This document shows positions 52,359 through 62,170 of a stretch of 64,000 nucleotides of DNA, in pieces. The stretch covers positions 1 to 64,000 of the forward strand of contig CALXIA010000001.1 in assembly GCA_944388245.1 (NCBI GenBank), given 5' to 3'. This stretch comes from an uncultured Gemmiger sp. Lineage in GTDB: Bacteria; Bacillota; Clostridia; Oscillospirales; Ruminococcaceae. The position numbers and the translations under genes are program-made. Numbering within the stretch: position 1 is the first letter of the stretch; every line of letters begins with the position of its first letter. Under the pieces are notes generated by a model, which made no database searches, was not told where the DNA came from, and saw only the letters and a program-made list of their open reading frames with translations.

Positions 52359-53507
52359 ATGAGTAAAACGATCACATTGCTGGGTTCCACCGGCTCCATC
52401 GGCACCCAGAGCCTGGATGTGATCCGGGCGCAAGGGTACCGGGTCCACGGCCTGGCGGCCCACTCCCGGGTGGATCTTTTGCTGCAGCAGGTGCGGGAGT
52501 TCCGGCCTGACTGGGTGGCGGTGGTGGATCAGGCCGCTGCCGACAGGATGGAGAGCCTGTTGGCGGGCCTGCCTGCCCCGCCCCGGCTGCTGCGCGGGCC
52601 GGATGGTTTGATCGAGCTGGCACGCCACCCGGTGGACGCGGTGCTCAACGCCGTGGTGGGCATCGCGGGGCTGGGGGCTACCCTGGCCGCCATCGAGAGC
52701 GGCAACGACGTGGCCCTGGCCAACAAGGAGAGCCTGGTCACCGGCGGGCATCTGGTCACCGAGGCGGTGCGTAAAAACGGCGTGCATCTGCTGCCGGTGG
52801 ACAGCGAACACTCCGCCATCTTCCAGTGCCTGCAGGATGCCCACTCGGCCAAGACCCTCACCAAGATCCTGCTCACCGCCTCCGGCGGGCCGTTCTTCGG
52901 GATGAAGCGGGACCAGCTGGCCGGCAAGACCCGGGCCGACGCCCTGAAACATCCCAACTGGAACATGGGGGCCAAGATCACCATCGACTCCGCCACCCTG
53001 ATGAACAAGGGCCTGGAACTGATTGAGGCGGTGTGGCTGTTCGGCCTGCCGCCGGAGAAGATCCAGATCGTGGTGCAGCGCCAGAGCGTGATCCATTCCA
53101 TGGTCCAGTTTGCCGACAATTCGGTGCTGGCCCAGCTGGGGGTGCCGGATATGCGCATCCCCATCCAGTACGCCCTCACCTGGCCGGAGCGTGTGCCCGG
53201 CCCGGCCCCGGAACTGGACTTCGCCACCCTCAAACAGCTGACCTTCGACGTGGCCGACGAGGAGACCTTCCGCTGCCTGGCCGCCTGCAAGAAGGCCATC
53301 GCCAAAGGCGGGCTGGCCCCCTGCGCGGCCAACGGCGCCAACGAGGAGGCGGTGCGGCTGTTTTTGGAGGATAAGATCGGCTTTCTGGATATCGGCCGCC
53401 TGGTGGAGGCCGTGGTGGACAGCGATTCCTTCGGAGGAACCTATTCGTTGCCGGACGTGTACGAGTGCGACCGGCAGGCCCGCCGTTTTGTGCAGGCCCA
53501 TCTTTAA
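52359..53507 (+). CDS. dxr: 1-deoxy-D-xylulose 5-phosphate reductoisomerase
   Basis: The 382-residue enzyme carries out the first committed step of the MEP isoprenoid pathway using NADPH and a metal. Motifs are 'ITLLGSTGSIGTQSLDVI' (nucleotide fold), 'ALANKESLVTGG', 'PVDSEHSAIFQCL', 'LTASGGPFFGM' and 'HPNWNMGAKITIDSATLMNKGLE'. The ATG at 52359 is preferred over GTG 52350; the GTGAGGT around the cdsA stop serves as ribosome site. Together with ispG downstream it shows that isoprenoids are made by the MEP route. Confidence 0.97.
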   Translation: MSKTITLLGSTGSIGTQSLDVIRAQGYRVHGLAAHSRVDLLLQQVREFRPDWVAVVDQAAADRMESLLAGLPAPPRLLRGPDGLIELARHPVDAVLNAVVGIAGLGATLAAIESGNDVALANKESLVTGGHLVTEAVRKNGVHLLPVDSEHSAIFQCLQDAHSAKTLTKILLTASGGPFFGMKRDQLAGKTRADALKHPNWNMGAKITIDSATLMNKGLELIEAVWLFGLPPEKIQIVVQRQSVIHSMVQFADNSVLAQLGVPDMRIPIQYALTWPERVPGPAPELDFATLKQLTFDVADEETFRCLAACKKAIAKGGLAPCAANGANEEAVRLFLEDKIGFLDIGRLVEAVVDSDSFGGTYSLPDVYECDRQARRFVQAHL

Positions 53508-53556
53508 CAAAACGCCCGGTATTGCGGCTTCGGGGCGGGGAAAGTGAGAGTATGCC

Positions 53557-54630
53557 ATGTCCACATTGATAACCCTGATCGCCGCCGTTGTGGTCTTCGG
53601 CCTGGTGATCGCCTTTCATGAGTTCGGCCACTTCATCACCGCCAAATGGTGCGGGATCCAGGTCAACGAGTTTTCCATCGGAATGGGCCCGGCGGTCTTC
53701 GCCCGCATCCGGGGCGGCACCCGGTACAGCATCCGGGCCCTGCCCATCGGCGGCTATGTGAGTATGGAAGGGGAGTTCAGCGACGAGGAAGACCCCCTTG
53801 CTGACGATGTGCCCGCCGAACTCAAGACCGGCAAACCCTTTGACCGGGTCAGCATCCCGCGCCGGGCGCTGGTGATGGCCGCGGGCGCGATCATGAACTT
53901 CATCCTGGGCTTCCTGGTGCTGGTGGTGCTGCTGAGCGGCCAGGAGTACCTGGTCACCCGCCAGGTGGCCCAGATCACCGAGGGCTCCGGCGCCCAGCTG
54001 GCCGGGCTGCAGCTGGGGGATACGGTGTATTCCATCAACGGCCGGCGCTGCTTTGTGGCCACGGATATCGTCTATGAACTGGAGCGCGCGATCGGCGGCA
54101 CGGCGGATTTTGTGGTCCTGCGGGACGGCAAAAAAATCAGCCTGCCCGACGTGTCCCTGACCACCGTCACCGCCGAGGACGGCAGCACCTACAAGGATAT
54201 GGGCTTCAAGGTGCTGGCCACCGAGAAAACGGTGGGCGGGGTGCTGTACCAGTCGGTGCAGTATACCGCCTACTACGGGCGGCTGGTCTTCCGCACCCTG
54301 GTGGACCTGTTCACCGGCAACGCCAGCGTCAACGATCTGTCCGGCCCGGTGGGCATCGTAAGCGCCATCGGCCAGGCGGTGTCCATGGGGCTGACCGAAC
54401 TGCTCAGCCTGCTGGCCCTGATCACCATCAACCTGGGCATCATGAATCTGCTGCCCGTCCCCGCGCTGGACGGCGGCCGTCTGCTGTTTCTGCTGGTGGA
54501 GGCGGTCATCCGCCGGCCCATCCCCGCCCGGTTCCAGATGTGGGTCAACCTGGCGGGCATGGCCTGCCTGCTGTTGCTGATCGCCTTCGCAACCTATAAC
54601 GACATTGGCCGTCTGCTGTTTTCAGCCTGA
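53557..54630 (+). CDS. rseP: Site-2 intramembrane zinc metalloprotease
   Basis: The 357-residue M50B protease cuts membrane proteins such as anti-sigma factors. The zinc site HEFGH (21-25) is in the first helix, a PDZ domain lies at about 125-205 ('GAQLAGLQLGDTVYSINGRRC'), and the second metal-site helix has 'NLLPVPALDGGRLLFLLVEAV'. The ATG at 53557 follows GTGAGAG. It lies between dxr and ispG, the standard firmicute order. Confidence 0.95.
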   Translation: MSTLITLIAAVVVFGLVIAFHEFGHFITAKWCGIQVNEFSIGMGPAVFARIRGGTRYSIRALPIGGYVSMEGEFSDEEDPLADDVPAELKTGKPFDRVSIPRRALVMAAGAIMNFILGFLVLVVLLSGQEYLVTRQVAQITEGSGAQLAGLQLGDTVYSINGRRCFVATDIVYELERAIGGTADFVVLRDGKKISLPDVSLTTVTAEDGSTYKDMGFKVLATEKTVGGVLYQSVQYTAYYGRLVFRTLVDLFTGNASVNDLSGPVGIVSAIGQAVSMGLTELLSLLALITINLGIMNLLPVPALDGGRLLFLLVEAVIRRPIPARFQMWVNLAGMACLLLLIAFATYNDIGRLLFSA

Positions 54631-54650
54631 CTGGCCGAGGAGGTAAAACA

Positions 54651-55697
54651 ATGGAACGAGTGCGCAAACGGGAAGTGCAGATCGGCAAGGTGCGCATCGG
54701 CGGGGACAATCCCATCGCCGTGCAGACCATGCTCAACGTGCCGGTGGCGGATATCGCCGGCAATGTGGCCCAGGCCAAACGGGTGGCCGAGGCGGGCTGC
54801 CAGATCCTGCGGGCCAGTGTGCCCACCCTGGAGGATGTGCGGATCGTGGACGCGGTCAAGAACGCGGTGGATATCCCCTTTGTGGCGGACATTCATTTTG
54901 ACTACCGCATCGCCCTGGCCTGCGTGGACGCGGGGGCGGACAAGATCCGCATCAATCCGGGCAACATCGGCGCGGATGACCGGGTCAAGGCGGTGGCCAA
55001 CGCCTGCAACGCCAAAAACATCCCCATCCGCATCGGGGTGAACGCCGGCAGCCTGGAGAAGGAGATCCTGGCCAAATACGGCGCGCCCACCCCCCAGGCC
55101 CTGGTGGAGAGCGCGCTGTACCATGTGCGGCTTTTGGAAAAGCACGATTTCACCAACATCGTCATCTCCATCAAGTCCAGCAACGTGCCCACCATGATGG
55201 AGGCCTACCGGCTTCTCAGCGACGCCTGCGACTACCCGCTGCATGTGGGGGTCACCGAGGCGGGTACCTACCGGATGGGCCTGATCAAGTCCGGCATGGG
55301 CATCGGCGGGCTGCTGCTGCAGGGCATCGGGGATACCCTGCGGGTGTCTCTGACCGACGAGCCGGAAAAGGAGGTCCAGGCGGGCTACGATATCCTGCGG
55401 GCCGCGGGGTATCCCGTGGCCGGCCCGGAGATCATCAGCTGCCCCACCTGCGGGCGCACCAACATCCCGGTGGCGAAGATCGCCCAGGAGGTGGAGGAGC
55501 GGCTGCGGGGCTATCACAAGCCGGTCAAGGTGGCGGTGATGGGCTGCGTGGTCAACGGCCCGGGCGAGGCCCGGGAGGCGGACATCGGCATCGCCGGCGG
55601 CAAGGACGAGGCGCTTCTCTTCATCCGGGGCGAGAAGATCCGGATGCTGCGGGGCGACATCGTGGGCCAGCTGGTGGACGAGGTCTACAAACTGTAA
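54651..55697 (+). CDS. ispG: (E)-4-hydroxy-3-methylbut-2-enyl-diphosphate synthase
   Basis: The 348-residue enzyme reduces MEcPP in the MEP pathway. The barrel part shows 'VPFVADIHFDYRIALA'-type residues ('VADIHFDYRIALACVDAGADKIRINPGNIG'-like segment at 80-110). The 4Fe-4S domain has 'ISCPTCGRTNI' and 'VMGCVVNGPGEAREADIGIAGG', whose three Cys bind the cluster. The ATG follows GAGGAGGTAAAACA. Its partner dxr is two genes upstream. Confidence 0.96.
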   Translation: MERVRKREVQIGKVRIGGDNPIAVQTMLNVPVADIAGNVAQAKRVAEAGCQILRASVPTLEDVRIVDAVKNAVDIPFVADIHFDYRIALACVDAGADKIRINPGNIGADDRVKAVANACNAKNIPIRIGVNAGSLEKEILAKYGAPTPQALVESALYHVRLLEKHDFTNIVISIKSSNVPTMMEAYRLLSDACDYPLHVGVTEAGTYRMGLIKSGMGIGGLLLQGIGDTLRVSLTDEPEKEVQAGYDILRAAGYPVAGPEIISCPTCGRTNIPVAKIAQEVEERLRGYHKPVKVAVMGCVVNGPGEAREADIGIAGGKDEALLFIRGEKIRMLRGDIVGQLVDEVYKL

Positions 55698-55781
55698 GCG
55701 AATCACAAGATGTGCGCCGGACAAACGCCCCCCGCGGGCGGGTCGGGCGCACTTTTGGCCAAAGGAAAGGGGAGAGGTTTC

Positions 55782-58700
55782 GTGGAACGGCTTGTGTCGG
55801 AACTCTGGCCGCAGTTCGGGTCGGACGAGGAGTTTGCCCGCAGCTTTGCCGGGGTGGCGGTGCAGTCGGTGGAGTTGTTCCGTCCGCTGAACCGGGCGGT
55901 GGTGGACCTGCACAGCGCGGCCCCGGTGGAGCGCTCGCTCTGCGCCCGGCTGGGCGCGTCGCTGCAGCCGCTGTTTGCCGGCATGGAGGTGGAGTGTTGC
56001 TGCCATTTCCCCTTTGAGGCCATCACCCCGGCGGAGATCTGGGGCATGGTGGAGGACCTGAAGCGCCAGGACCTGCCGCTGAACGGGTTTCTGGACAAGG
56101 CGCAGATTTCCTGGGAAAACGATGCGATCCTGTTCAAGGTGCCCGCCGGCACCCTGTTTCTGGAATCCATCCAGTTCCCCAAACGCCTGGCCGAACTGAT
56201 CGAGAAGCGCACCGGCTACCTGCCCGAGGTGCGCCTGGAGGGCGGGGCCACCGTCTCGGAAAAACAGTGGGAGGAGCACATCCGCCAGAAGATGCCCGAG
56301 CCCGCCTTCAAGGAGGACAAGAAGAAGCCGCCCCGCATCCCCGGCCTGGATCTGACCGACAAGCCGGTGCGGATCTTCCACGGCAAGGAGTTCAAGCCCG
56401 CCCAGCTCACCCCGCTGATCCAGCTGGGGGGCGAGGGCGGCAAGACCATGGTCTGGGGCGATGTGTTCGCCACCGAGGTCAAGGGCAACTACCGCAAGAT
56501 CTACATCATCTCCATCACCGACTATACCGGTTCCATCAACCTGAAGGTTCGCGCCCGGGAGGGGGAGGACTGCAGCAAGTGGGAGGAACTGAAAAAGGGC
56601 ACCACCCTGGTGATCAAGGGGGATTGCAGCTACGACAAGTACGAGCGGGACTATGTGCTCATCCCCTACGACGTGATGGTGGTGGAGCGCCGCAAGCGGG
56701 AGGATCACGCCCCCCACAAGCGGGTGGAACTGCATCTGCACACCAAACTCAGCAGCATGGACGGCTTCTGCGACCCGGGCGAGATCGTGCGCACCGCCCA
56801 CCGGATGGGACACAAGGCCATCGCCATCACCGACCACGGGGTGGTGCAGGGCTACCCGGAGGCCATGCTGGCCGCCGAGGCCATCCGGAAAACCGACCCG
56901 GACTTCAAGCTGATCTACGGCTTGGAAGCCTATTACGTCAACGATATGGTGCCGGTGGTCTACGGCGCGCAGGCGGCGGGCAGCCTGGACGGCAGCTTTG
57001 TGGTCTTTGACGTGGAGACCACCGGCCTGAACCCGTCGCAGGAACAGCTGACCGAGATCGGCGCGGTGCTGGTGGAAAACGGCCAGGTGGCCGCCCAGTT
57101 CGGCACCTTTGTCAACCCGGGCAAACCCATTCCGCCCCGGGTGGTGGAGCTCACCGGCATCACCGATTCCATGGTGGCCGACGCGCCCACCCCCGCCGAG
57201 GCCATCCGCCAGTTCGCCGCCTTTGCCGGCGACCGGATGCTGGTGGCCCACAACGGCCACCGGTTCGATATGCTCTACATGCGCAAGGCCGCCCAGGAGG
57301 CGGGCTTTGAACTGGAAAACCCCTACATCGACACCCTGCCCATGGCCCAGGCGCTCTATCCCGGGCTGCACAACTACAAGTTGGACACGGTGAACAAATA
57401 CCTGGAGATCGAACCCTTCAACCACCACCGGGCGGTGGACGACGCGGCCGCGCTGGCCCGCATCTTCTGCCGGATGCTGGCGGACATGAAGGAAAAGGGC
57501 GTCACCGACGTGCGCCAGATCAACACCGAACTGGGCGGCAACGGGGATGTGCTCAAGAAGAAATACAACCACCTGATCCTGCTGGTGCAGACCTCCCAGG
57601 GGTTGCGCAACCTGTACAAGATCATCAGCGAGGCCCATGTGAAGTATTTCTTCAAGCGGCCCCGGGTGCCCCGCAGCCTGATCAACCGGTACCGGGAAGG
57701 GTTGCTGGTGGGGTCCGCCTGCGAAGCGGGCGAACTCTACCGGGCGGTGGTGGAAGGCCAGAGTTTCGAGGAACTGTGCAACATCGCGGAGTTCTACGAT
57801 TTTCTGGAGATCCAGCCTTTGGGCAACAACGAGTATATGGTGCGGGAACACGCGGTGGACTCCATCGAGAAGATCCAGGAGTTCAACAAGACCATCATCC
57901 GCATCGGGGAGGCGCTGCACAAACCGGTGATCGCCACCGGCGACGTGCATTTCCAGGACCCGGAGGACGCCACCTACCGGGCCATCCTGCAGGCGGGCAA
58001 CGGTTTCAAGGACGCGGACAACCAGGCGCCCTTGTTCTATCGCACCACCGAGGACATGCTGGACCAGTTTTCCTATCTGCCTCGGAAAAAGGCGTACGAG
58101 ATCGTGGTCACCAACCCCAACAAGATCGCGGACAGCATCGACGGCAGCATCCGGGCCATCCCCAAAGGCACCTATCCGCCCTCCATCGAGGGCGCGGAGG
58201 AACAGCTGCGCACCGCCACCTGGACCCACGCCAAGGAAAAATACGGCGACCCGCTGCCCGAACTGGTGGAAAAACGGCTGCAAAAGGAACTGGATTCCAT
58301 CTGCGGCCACGGTTACGCGGTGTTGTATGTGATCGCGGTCAAGCTGGTGGCCTACTCCAATGAACATGGCTACCAGGTGGGCAGCCGTGGTTCGGTGGGT
58401 TCCTCCGCCGTGGCCCACTTCTCCGGCATCTCGGAGGTGAACAGCCTGCCGCCCCACTACCTGTGCCCCAAGTGCAAGCACAGCGAGTTTGTCACCGACG
58501 GCAGCGTAGCCGACGGCTTCGATCTGCCGGACAAAAACTGCCCGGTCTGCGGCGCCCCCATGGAGGTGGACGGCCACGATATCCCCTTCGAGACCTTCCT
58601 GGGCTTCTACGGCGACAAGGAGCCGGATATCGACCTGAACTTCTCCGGCGAGTACCAGAGCCATGTACACCGGTATACCGAGGAGTTGTTCGGCAAGGAG

Positions 58701-60062
58701 TTCGTGTTCAAGGCGGGCACCGTGTCCGGCCTGCAGGACAAAACCGCCTACGGCTATGTGCGCAAGTATCTGGAGGAGCGGGGCCGCATCGTGAACCACG
58801 CGGAGGAGAACCGCCTGACCCAGGGCTGCACCGGGGTCAAGCGCACCACCGGCCAGCATCCCGGCGGCATGGTGGTGGTGCCCTCCGACTACGAGATCTA
58901 CGATTTCTGCCCCATCCAGCACCCGGCGGACGACAAGGAGAAGGGGGTGCTCACCACCCACTTCGAATTCAAGTACCTGCACGACACCCTGCTCAAGCTG
59001 GACGAGCTGGGCCACGATGTGCCCACCATGTACAAGTATTTCGAGGACATGACCGGCATCACCATGGACAAGGTGCCCATGAACGATCCCCGGGTCATCA
59101 GCCTGCTCACCTCCACCGAGGCGCTGGGGGTCACGCCGGAACAGATCGACAGCCAGACCGGCACCTTCGGCATCCCGGAACTGGGCACCTCCTTTGTGCG
59201 GCAGATGCTGCTGGAGGCCCAGCCCAAGAACTTCAGCGACCTGATCCAGATCTCCGGCCTGTCCCACGGAACCGACGTGTGGAACGGCAACGCCCAGGAC
59301 CTGATCAAGAACGGGGTGTGTACCATCTCCGACGTGATCGGCTGCCGGGACAGCATCATGACCTACCTGCTCCACAAGGGGCTGGAGCCCAAGCTGGCTT
59401 TCAACATCATGGAGCTGACCCGTAAAGGCAAGGTGGCCAAGAACGGTTTCCCGGAGGGCGCGGAGGAGAAGATGCGGGAGTGCGGCGTGCCGGACTGGTA
59501 CATGGACTCCTGCCGCAAGATCCAGTATATGTTCCCCAAGGCCCACGCGGTGGCCTACCTGATCGCGGCCATCCGGCTGATGTGGTTCAAGGTCTACCAC
59601 CCGGCGGCGTTCTACGCGGTCTACTTTACCGTTCGGGGGGACGATATCGACTACGAGGCCGCCATCGGCGGCCAGAAGGTGGCCTGGCAGCATCTGCAGC
59701 AGGTGGGCGCTCGGCTGCGGGAGGAGAAAAAGGCCAAGGACGAGGATATCCAGGTGTCCCTCCAGCTGGTCAACGAGATGCTGGCCCGGGGCTGCGAGTT
59801 CCTGCCCATCCAGCTGGGCAAAAGCCGCGCCAAGCTGTACACCCTGGAGGACGGCAAGGTGCGCCTGCCCTTCATGGCCCTGAAAGGGGTGGGGGAGTCG
59901 GCGGCCATGGCGCTGGAAAACGCCACCATCCATGGAGAAGAGTATGTCTCCGCCCAGGAACTGCAGCAGGCTTGCGGCGTTTCCACCGCCGTGATGGAGG
60001 CGCTGAAATCGGTGGGCGCCCTGGGCGATCTGCCGGACACAAACCAGCTCAGTTTCTTGTAA
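55782..60062 (+). CDS. polC: DNA polymerase III PolC-type alpha subunit
   Basis: This is the replicative polymerase of low-GC Gram-positive lineages, 1426 residues from a GTG at 55782 behind AAAGGGGAGAGG (an in-frame ATG at 55710 has no such site). Domains in order: N-terminal domain (1-200), OB fold (about 200-310), PHP domain ('ELHLHTKLSSMDGFCDPGE'), inserted DEDD proofreading exonuclease ('FVVFDVETTGLNPSQEQLTEIGA', 'LVAHNGHRFDMLYM', 'HHRAVDDAAALARIF'), and the polymerase core ('GSRGSVGSSAVAHFSGISE', 'PDIDLNFSGEYQ'). A zinc site is formed by CPKC and CPVC. The frame is uninterrupted. Confidence 0.97.
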   Translation: MERLVSELWPQFGSDEEFARSFAGVAVQSVELFRPLNRAVVDLHSAAPVERSLCARLGASLQPLFAGMEVECCCHFPFEAITPAEIWGMVEDLKRQDLPLNGFLDKAQISWENDAILFKVPAGTLFLESIQFPKRLAELIEKRTGYLPEVRLEGGATVSEKQWEEHIRQKMPEPAFKEDKKKPPRIPGLDLTDKPVRIFHGKEFKPAQLTPLIQLGGEGGKTMVWGDVFATEVKGNYRKIYIISITDYTGSINLKVRAREGEDCSKWEELKKGTTLVIKGDCSYDKYERDYVLIPYDVMVVERRKREDHAPHKRVELHLHTKLSSMDGFCDPGEIVRTAHRMGHKAIAITDHGVVQGYPEAMLAAEAIRKTDPDFKLIYGLEAYYVNDMVPVVYGAQAAGSLDGSFVVFDVETTGLNPSQEQLTEIGAVLVENGQVAAQFGTFVNPGKPIPPRVVELTGITDSMVADAPTPAEAIRQFAAFAGDRMLVAHNGHRFDMLYMRKAAQEAGFELENPYIDTLPMAQALYPGLHNYKLDTVNKYLEIEPFNHHRAVDDAAALARIFCRMLADMKEKGVTDVRQINTELGGNGDVLKKKYNHLILLVQTSQGLRNLYKIISEAHVKYFFKRPRVPRSLINRYREGLLVGSACEAGELYRAVVEGQSFEELCNIAEFYDFLEIQPLGNNEYMVREHAVDSIEKIQEFNKTIIRIGEALHKPVIATGDVHFQDPEDATYRAILQAGNGFKDADNQAPLFYRTTEDMLDQFSYLPRKKAYEIVVTNPNKIADSIDGSIRAIPKGTYPPSIEGAEEQLRTATWTHAKEKYGDPLPELVEKRLQKELDSICGHGYAVLYVIAVKLVAYSNEHGYQVGSRGSVGSSAVAHFSGISEVNSLPPHYLCPKCKHSEFVTDGSVADGFDLPDKNCPVCGAPMEVDGHDIPFETFLGFYGDKEPDIDLNFSGEYQSHVHRYTEELFGKEFVFKAGTVSGLQDKTAYGYVRKYLEERGRIVNHAEENRLTQGCTGVKRTTGQHPGGMVVVPSDYEIYDFCPIQHPADDKEKGVLTTHFEFKYLHDTLLKLDELGHDVPTMYKYFEDMTGITMDKVPMNDPRVISLLTSTEALGVTPEQIDSQTGTFGIPELGTSFVRQMLLEAQPKNFSDLIQISGLSHGTDVWNGNAQDLIKNGVCTISDVIGCRDSIMTYLLHKGLEPKLAFNIMELTRKGKVAKNGFPEGAEEKMRECGVPDWYMDSCRKIQYMFPKAHAVAYLIAAIRLMWFKVYHPAAFYAVYFTVRGDDIDYEAAIGGQKVAWQHLQQVGARLREEKKAKDEDIQVSLQLVNEMLARGCEFLPIQLGKSRAKLYTLEDGKVRLPFMALKGVGESAAMALENATIHGEEYVSAQELQQACGVSTAVMEALKSVGALGDLPDTNQLSFL

Positions 60063-60075
60063 TAGAGATCGGCAA

Positions 60076-60104
60076 AAGGCCCGGACGGAAACCGTCCGGG
60101 CCTT
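60076..60104. terminator. Terminator after polC
   Basis: Perfect 13-bp stem AAGGCCCGGACGG with a three-base loop, between convergent polC and the MscS gene. Confidence 0.75.
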
Positions 60105-60109
60105 GTCGT

Positions 60110-61189
60110 TTACTCCTGCTTCATGTACACCGTCTGGGACGGGAAGGCGAACTCCGCGCCCTGCCGCTGCATGATGTCCAGGATCTCCAGATTGATCTGT
60201 TCCTGCACAGCCAAAAACTCCGCTAGGTCTGGCCTTTTCACCGCGCATTGCACCAGAATGTCGATGCTGCTGGCGGAGAAGGCGGTCAGCCGCACCCGCA
60301 CAGTGGCCGCGTCCACCTCTTCCCGGGCAGCCAGCATGGCCCGCAGTTCGGCCATCAGGCTCTCGATGGTGGCGCGGGGGGTGTCGTAGGTCACCCCCAG
60401 GGTGAACCGCAGCATCCGCAGCGAGCGCTGGGTGGCGTTCACGATATTGTCGGCACAGAGCAGGCTGTTGGGTACCGTCACCAGCGAGCCGTCCAGGGTG
60501 CGCACCCGGGTGGAGCGAAATCCGATGTCCTCCACCGCGCCCTCCACCGTGCCGGTCTGGATCCAGTCCCCCAGGGAAAAGGGTTTTTCGGTGATCAGGA
60601 TCAGCCCGCTGAACAGGTTTGTGGCGCTCTCCTTGGCGGCCAGGGAGATGGTCAGACCGGCAAGCCCGAAGCCGGCCAGCAGCCCGTTCACGTCAAAGTT
60701 CAACTCGCCCAGCACCATCACCACGGCAAAGCAGATCACCACGATCTTCAGGATCTTGTTGATGAAGGTGGCGGCGGTTTTGTCCACCTCCACGTCCAGC
60801 TTGCCCTGTACGTTCTGCATCATCAGCGGCGCGATATCACTGGAGCCGATCAGCCCCCAGGCCAGCAGCCCGATCAGCGCGATCCGCAGCAGCCGCAGGG
60901 CCCAGCGCAGCAGTGCGTCCAGCCAGACGTCCGGCAGCGGCAGAAAGAACATCGCCGCGTACAGCCCCAGCGCCCAGATCAGCACCGGCAGCGGCTTGGA
61001 AAACCCTTTCAGCAAAATCCCAGGCAGCCGGTGTTTGCGCCGGTCCACCCGGCGCTGCGCCCACGGCAGGATCTTGTGCCGCACCAGACGGCTGATCAGA
61101 TAGACAACGGCAAACAGGATCGCCGCGCCGCCCAGCCGCAGCAGCGACCCCGGATTTTCCGCCCAGTAGGTCCGTAAGGTATCGAACAA
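60110..61189 (-). CDS. MscS-family mechanosensitive channel
   Basis: The product has about four N-terminal helices and then the MscS pore and beta domain: 'GLLAGFGLAGLTISLAAKESATNLFSGLILITEKPFSLGDWI', 'VEDIGFRSTRVRTLDGSLVTVPNS' and a C-terminal alpha/beta part. It releases solutes on osmotic downshift. A longer frame begins at GTG 61228, but a near-consensus promoter has its TATAAT at 61235-61230, so that GTG precedes the transcript start. TTG at 61189, seven to eight bases after AAGGCAGG, is the better start (359 residues). Confidence 0.88.
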   Translation of the reverse strand: MFDTLRTYWAENPGSLLRLGGAAILFAVVYLISRLVRHKILPWAQRRVDRRKHRLPGILLKGFSKPLPVLIWALGLYAAMFFLPLPDVWLDALLRWALRLLRIALIGLLAWGLIGSSDIAPLMMQNVQGKLDVEVDKTAATFINKILKIVVICFAVVMVLGELNFDVNGLLAGFGLAGLTISLAAKESATNLFSGLILITEKPFSLGDWIQTGTVEGAVEDIGFRSTRVRTLDGSLVTVPNSLLCADNIVNATQRSLRMLRFTLGVTYDTPRATIESLMAELRAMLAAREEVDAATVRVRLTAFSASSIDILVQCAVKRPDLAEFLAVQEQINLEILDIMQRQGAEFAFPSQTVYMKQE

Positions 61190-61229
61190 AAGAAACACCT
61201 GCCTTGCCGAATCTGTGTATTCTTCCACG

Positions 61230-61258
61230 ATTATACCAGACCTTTCCGCCTATTGCAA
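61230..61258 (-). promoter_or_regulatory. Promoter of the MscS gene
   Basis: TTGCAA (61258-61253) and consensus TATAAT (61235-61230) on the minus strand, 17-base spacer. It decides the start codon of the channel gene. Confidence 0.8.
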
Positions 61259-61267
61259 AAATAGTTG

Positions 61268-61296
61268 TTGCAATTTCTATGCGAAACGCATATAAT
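61268..61296 (+). promoter_or_regulatory. Promoter of the FMN riboswitch-ribU unit
   Basis: TTGCAA (61268-61273) and TATAAT (61291-61296), 17-base spacer; divergent from and nearly identical to the MscS promoter. Confidence 0.85.
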
Positions 61297-61312
61297 ACTA
61301 TGCAGAAAGTCT

Positions 61313-61425
61313 GTTTCAGGGCGGGGTGCGATTCCCCACCGGCGGTATAGCCCGCGAACATCCTTGTGGATGCCGATCTGGTGTGATTCCAGAGCCGACG
61401 GTATAGTCCGGATGAAAGAAACGGC
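61313..61425 (+). promoter_or_regulatory. FMN riboswitch (RFN element)
   Basis: All RFN hallmarks are present: TTCAGGGCGGGGTG, CCCCACCGGCGGTA, AGCCCGCGA, the variable hairpin CATCC/GGATG, GATCTGGTG, CCAGAGCCGACGGTA and CCGGATG closing P1 with GAAAG. FMN binding would favour the terminator downstream and switch off riboflavin uptake. Confidence 0.97.
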
Positions 61426-61444
61426 AGGGTCTTTGTACAGGTGC

Positions 61445-61485
61445 CGCGCCCTTTTGCAAACGGTTTGCAAAAGGGCGCGTTTTTT
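61445..61485 (+). terminator. FMN riboswitch expression-platform terminator
   Basis: Perfect 16-bp stem CGCGCCCTTTTGCAAA with a three-base loop, followed by six T. Confidence 0.92.
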
Positions 61486-61567
61486 GTCCTCTCCCTGCCC
61501 TCATCACGTTGGGGCAGCCTTTCGCAAAATCAAACAGGGCGCAAACCGCCCGGGAGGAGACTGTATT

Positions 61568-62170
61568 ATGACCACCACCCGTTCTTCTGCGAGAATCCGC
61601 AACAGCGTCGTCACCGCCATGCTGGCGGCCATCGCCACCGTGCTGATGTTTTTGGACTTCAGCCTGCCCATCATCCCGTCCTTTGTCAAGATGGACGTGT
61701 CCGAACTGCCGGCTTTGCTGGCCTCCTTCAGCCTGGGGCCGGTGTCCGGCATTGTGGTCTGCCTGCTGAAAAACTTGTTCAACCTGCTGTTCCGGGGCAG
61801 CACCGGCGGCATCGGGGAGGTCTGCAACTTTCTGCTGGGCGCCTCCTTTGTGGGTGTGGCCGGCCTGATCTACAAATATAAAAAGAGCCGCCTGGGCGCG
61901 GTGATCGGCGCGCTGGTCGGCGCGGCGGTCATGGCGGTGATCTCCATCCCGGTCAACTACTTCATCAGCTACCCGGTCTACGCCGCCATGTTCGGCGGTA
62001 TGGACAAGATCCTGGCCGCCTACAACGCCATCCGCCCCGGCTCGGACGGCCTGCTGGAGTGCCTGCTGGTCTTCAACGCGCCCTTCACCCTGGCCAAGGG
62101 CCTGATCGACGCGGCGCTGACCTTCCTGATCTACAAACCGCTGAGCCCGGTGCTGCACGGCCATTATTGA
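61568..62170 (+). CDS. ribU: Riboflavin ECF-transporter S component
   Basis: The 200-residue, six-helix protein binds riboflavin for the shared ECF energising module. The N-terminal 'SVVTAMLAAIATVLMFLDFSLPIIPSFVKMDVSELPALLASFSLGPVSGIVVCLLKNL' segment carries the RibU ligand site. 'GSTGGIGEVCNFLLG' follows in loop 3-4. The ATG follows GGGAGGAG. The FMN riboswitch upstream confirms the substrate. Confidence 0.96.
   Translation: MTTTRSSARIRNSVVTAMLAAIATVLMFLDFSLPIIPSFVKMDVSELPALLASFSLGPVSGIVVCLLKNLFNLLFRGSTGGIGEVCNFLLGASFVGVAGLIYKYKKSRLGAVIGALVGAAVMAVISIPVNYFISYPVYAAMFGGMDKILAAYNAIRPGSDGLLECLLVFNAPFTLAKGLIDAALTFLIYKPLSPVLHGHY

Noticed and set aside
54594..60248. Very long open frame on the minus strand (about 1880 codons) opposite ispG and polC
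   Set aside because: It is the mirror of highly G+C-rich polC codons: low-complexity His/Gly/Val-rich product, no family motif, no ribosome site. polC on the plus strand is certain.
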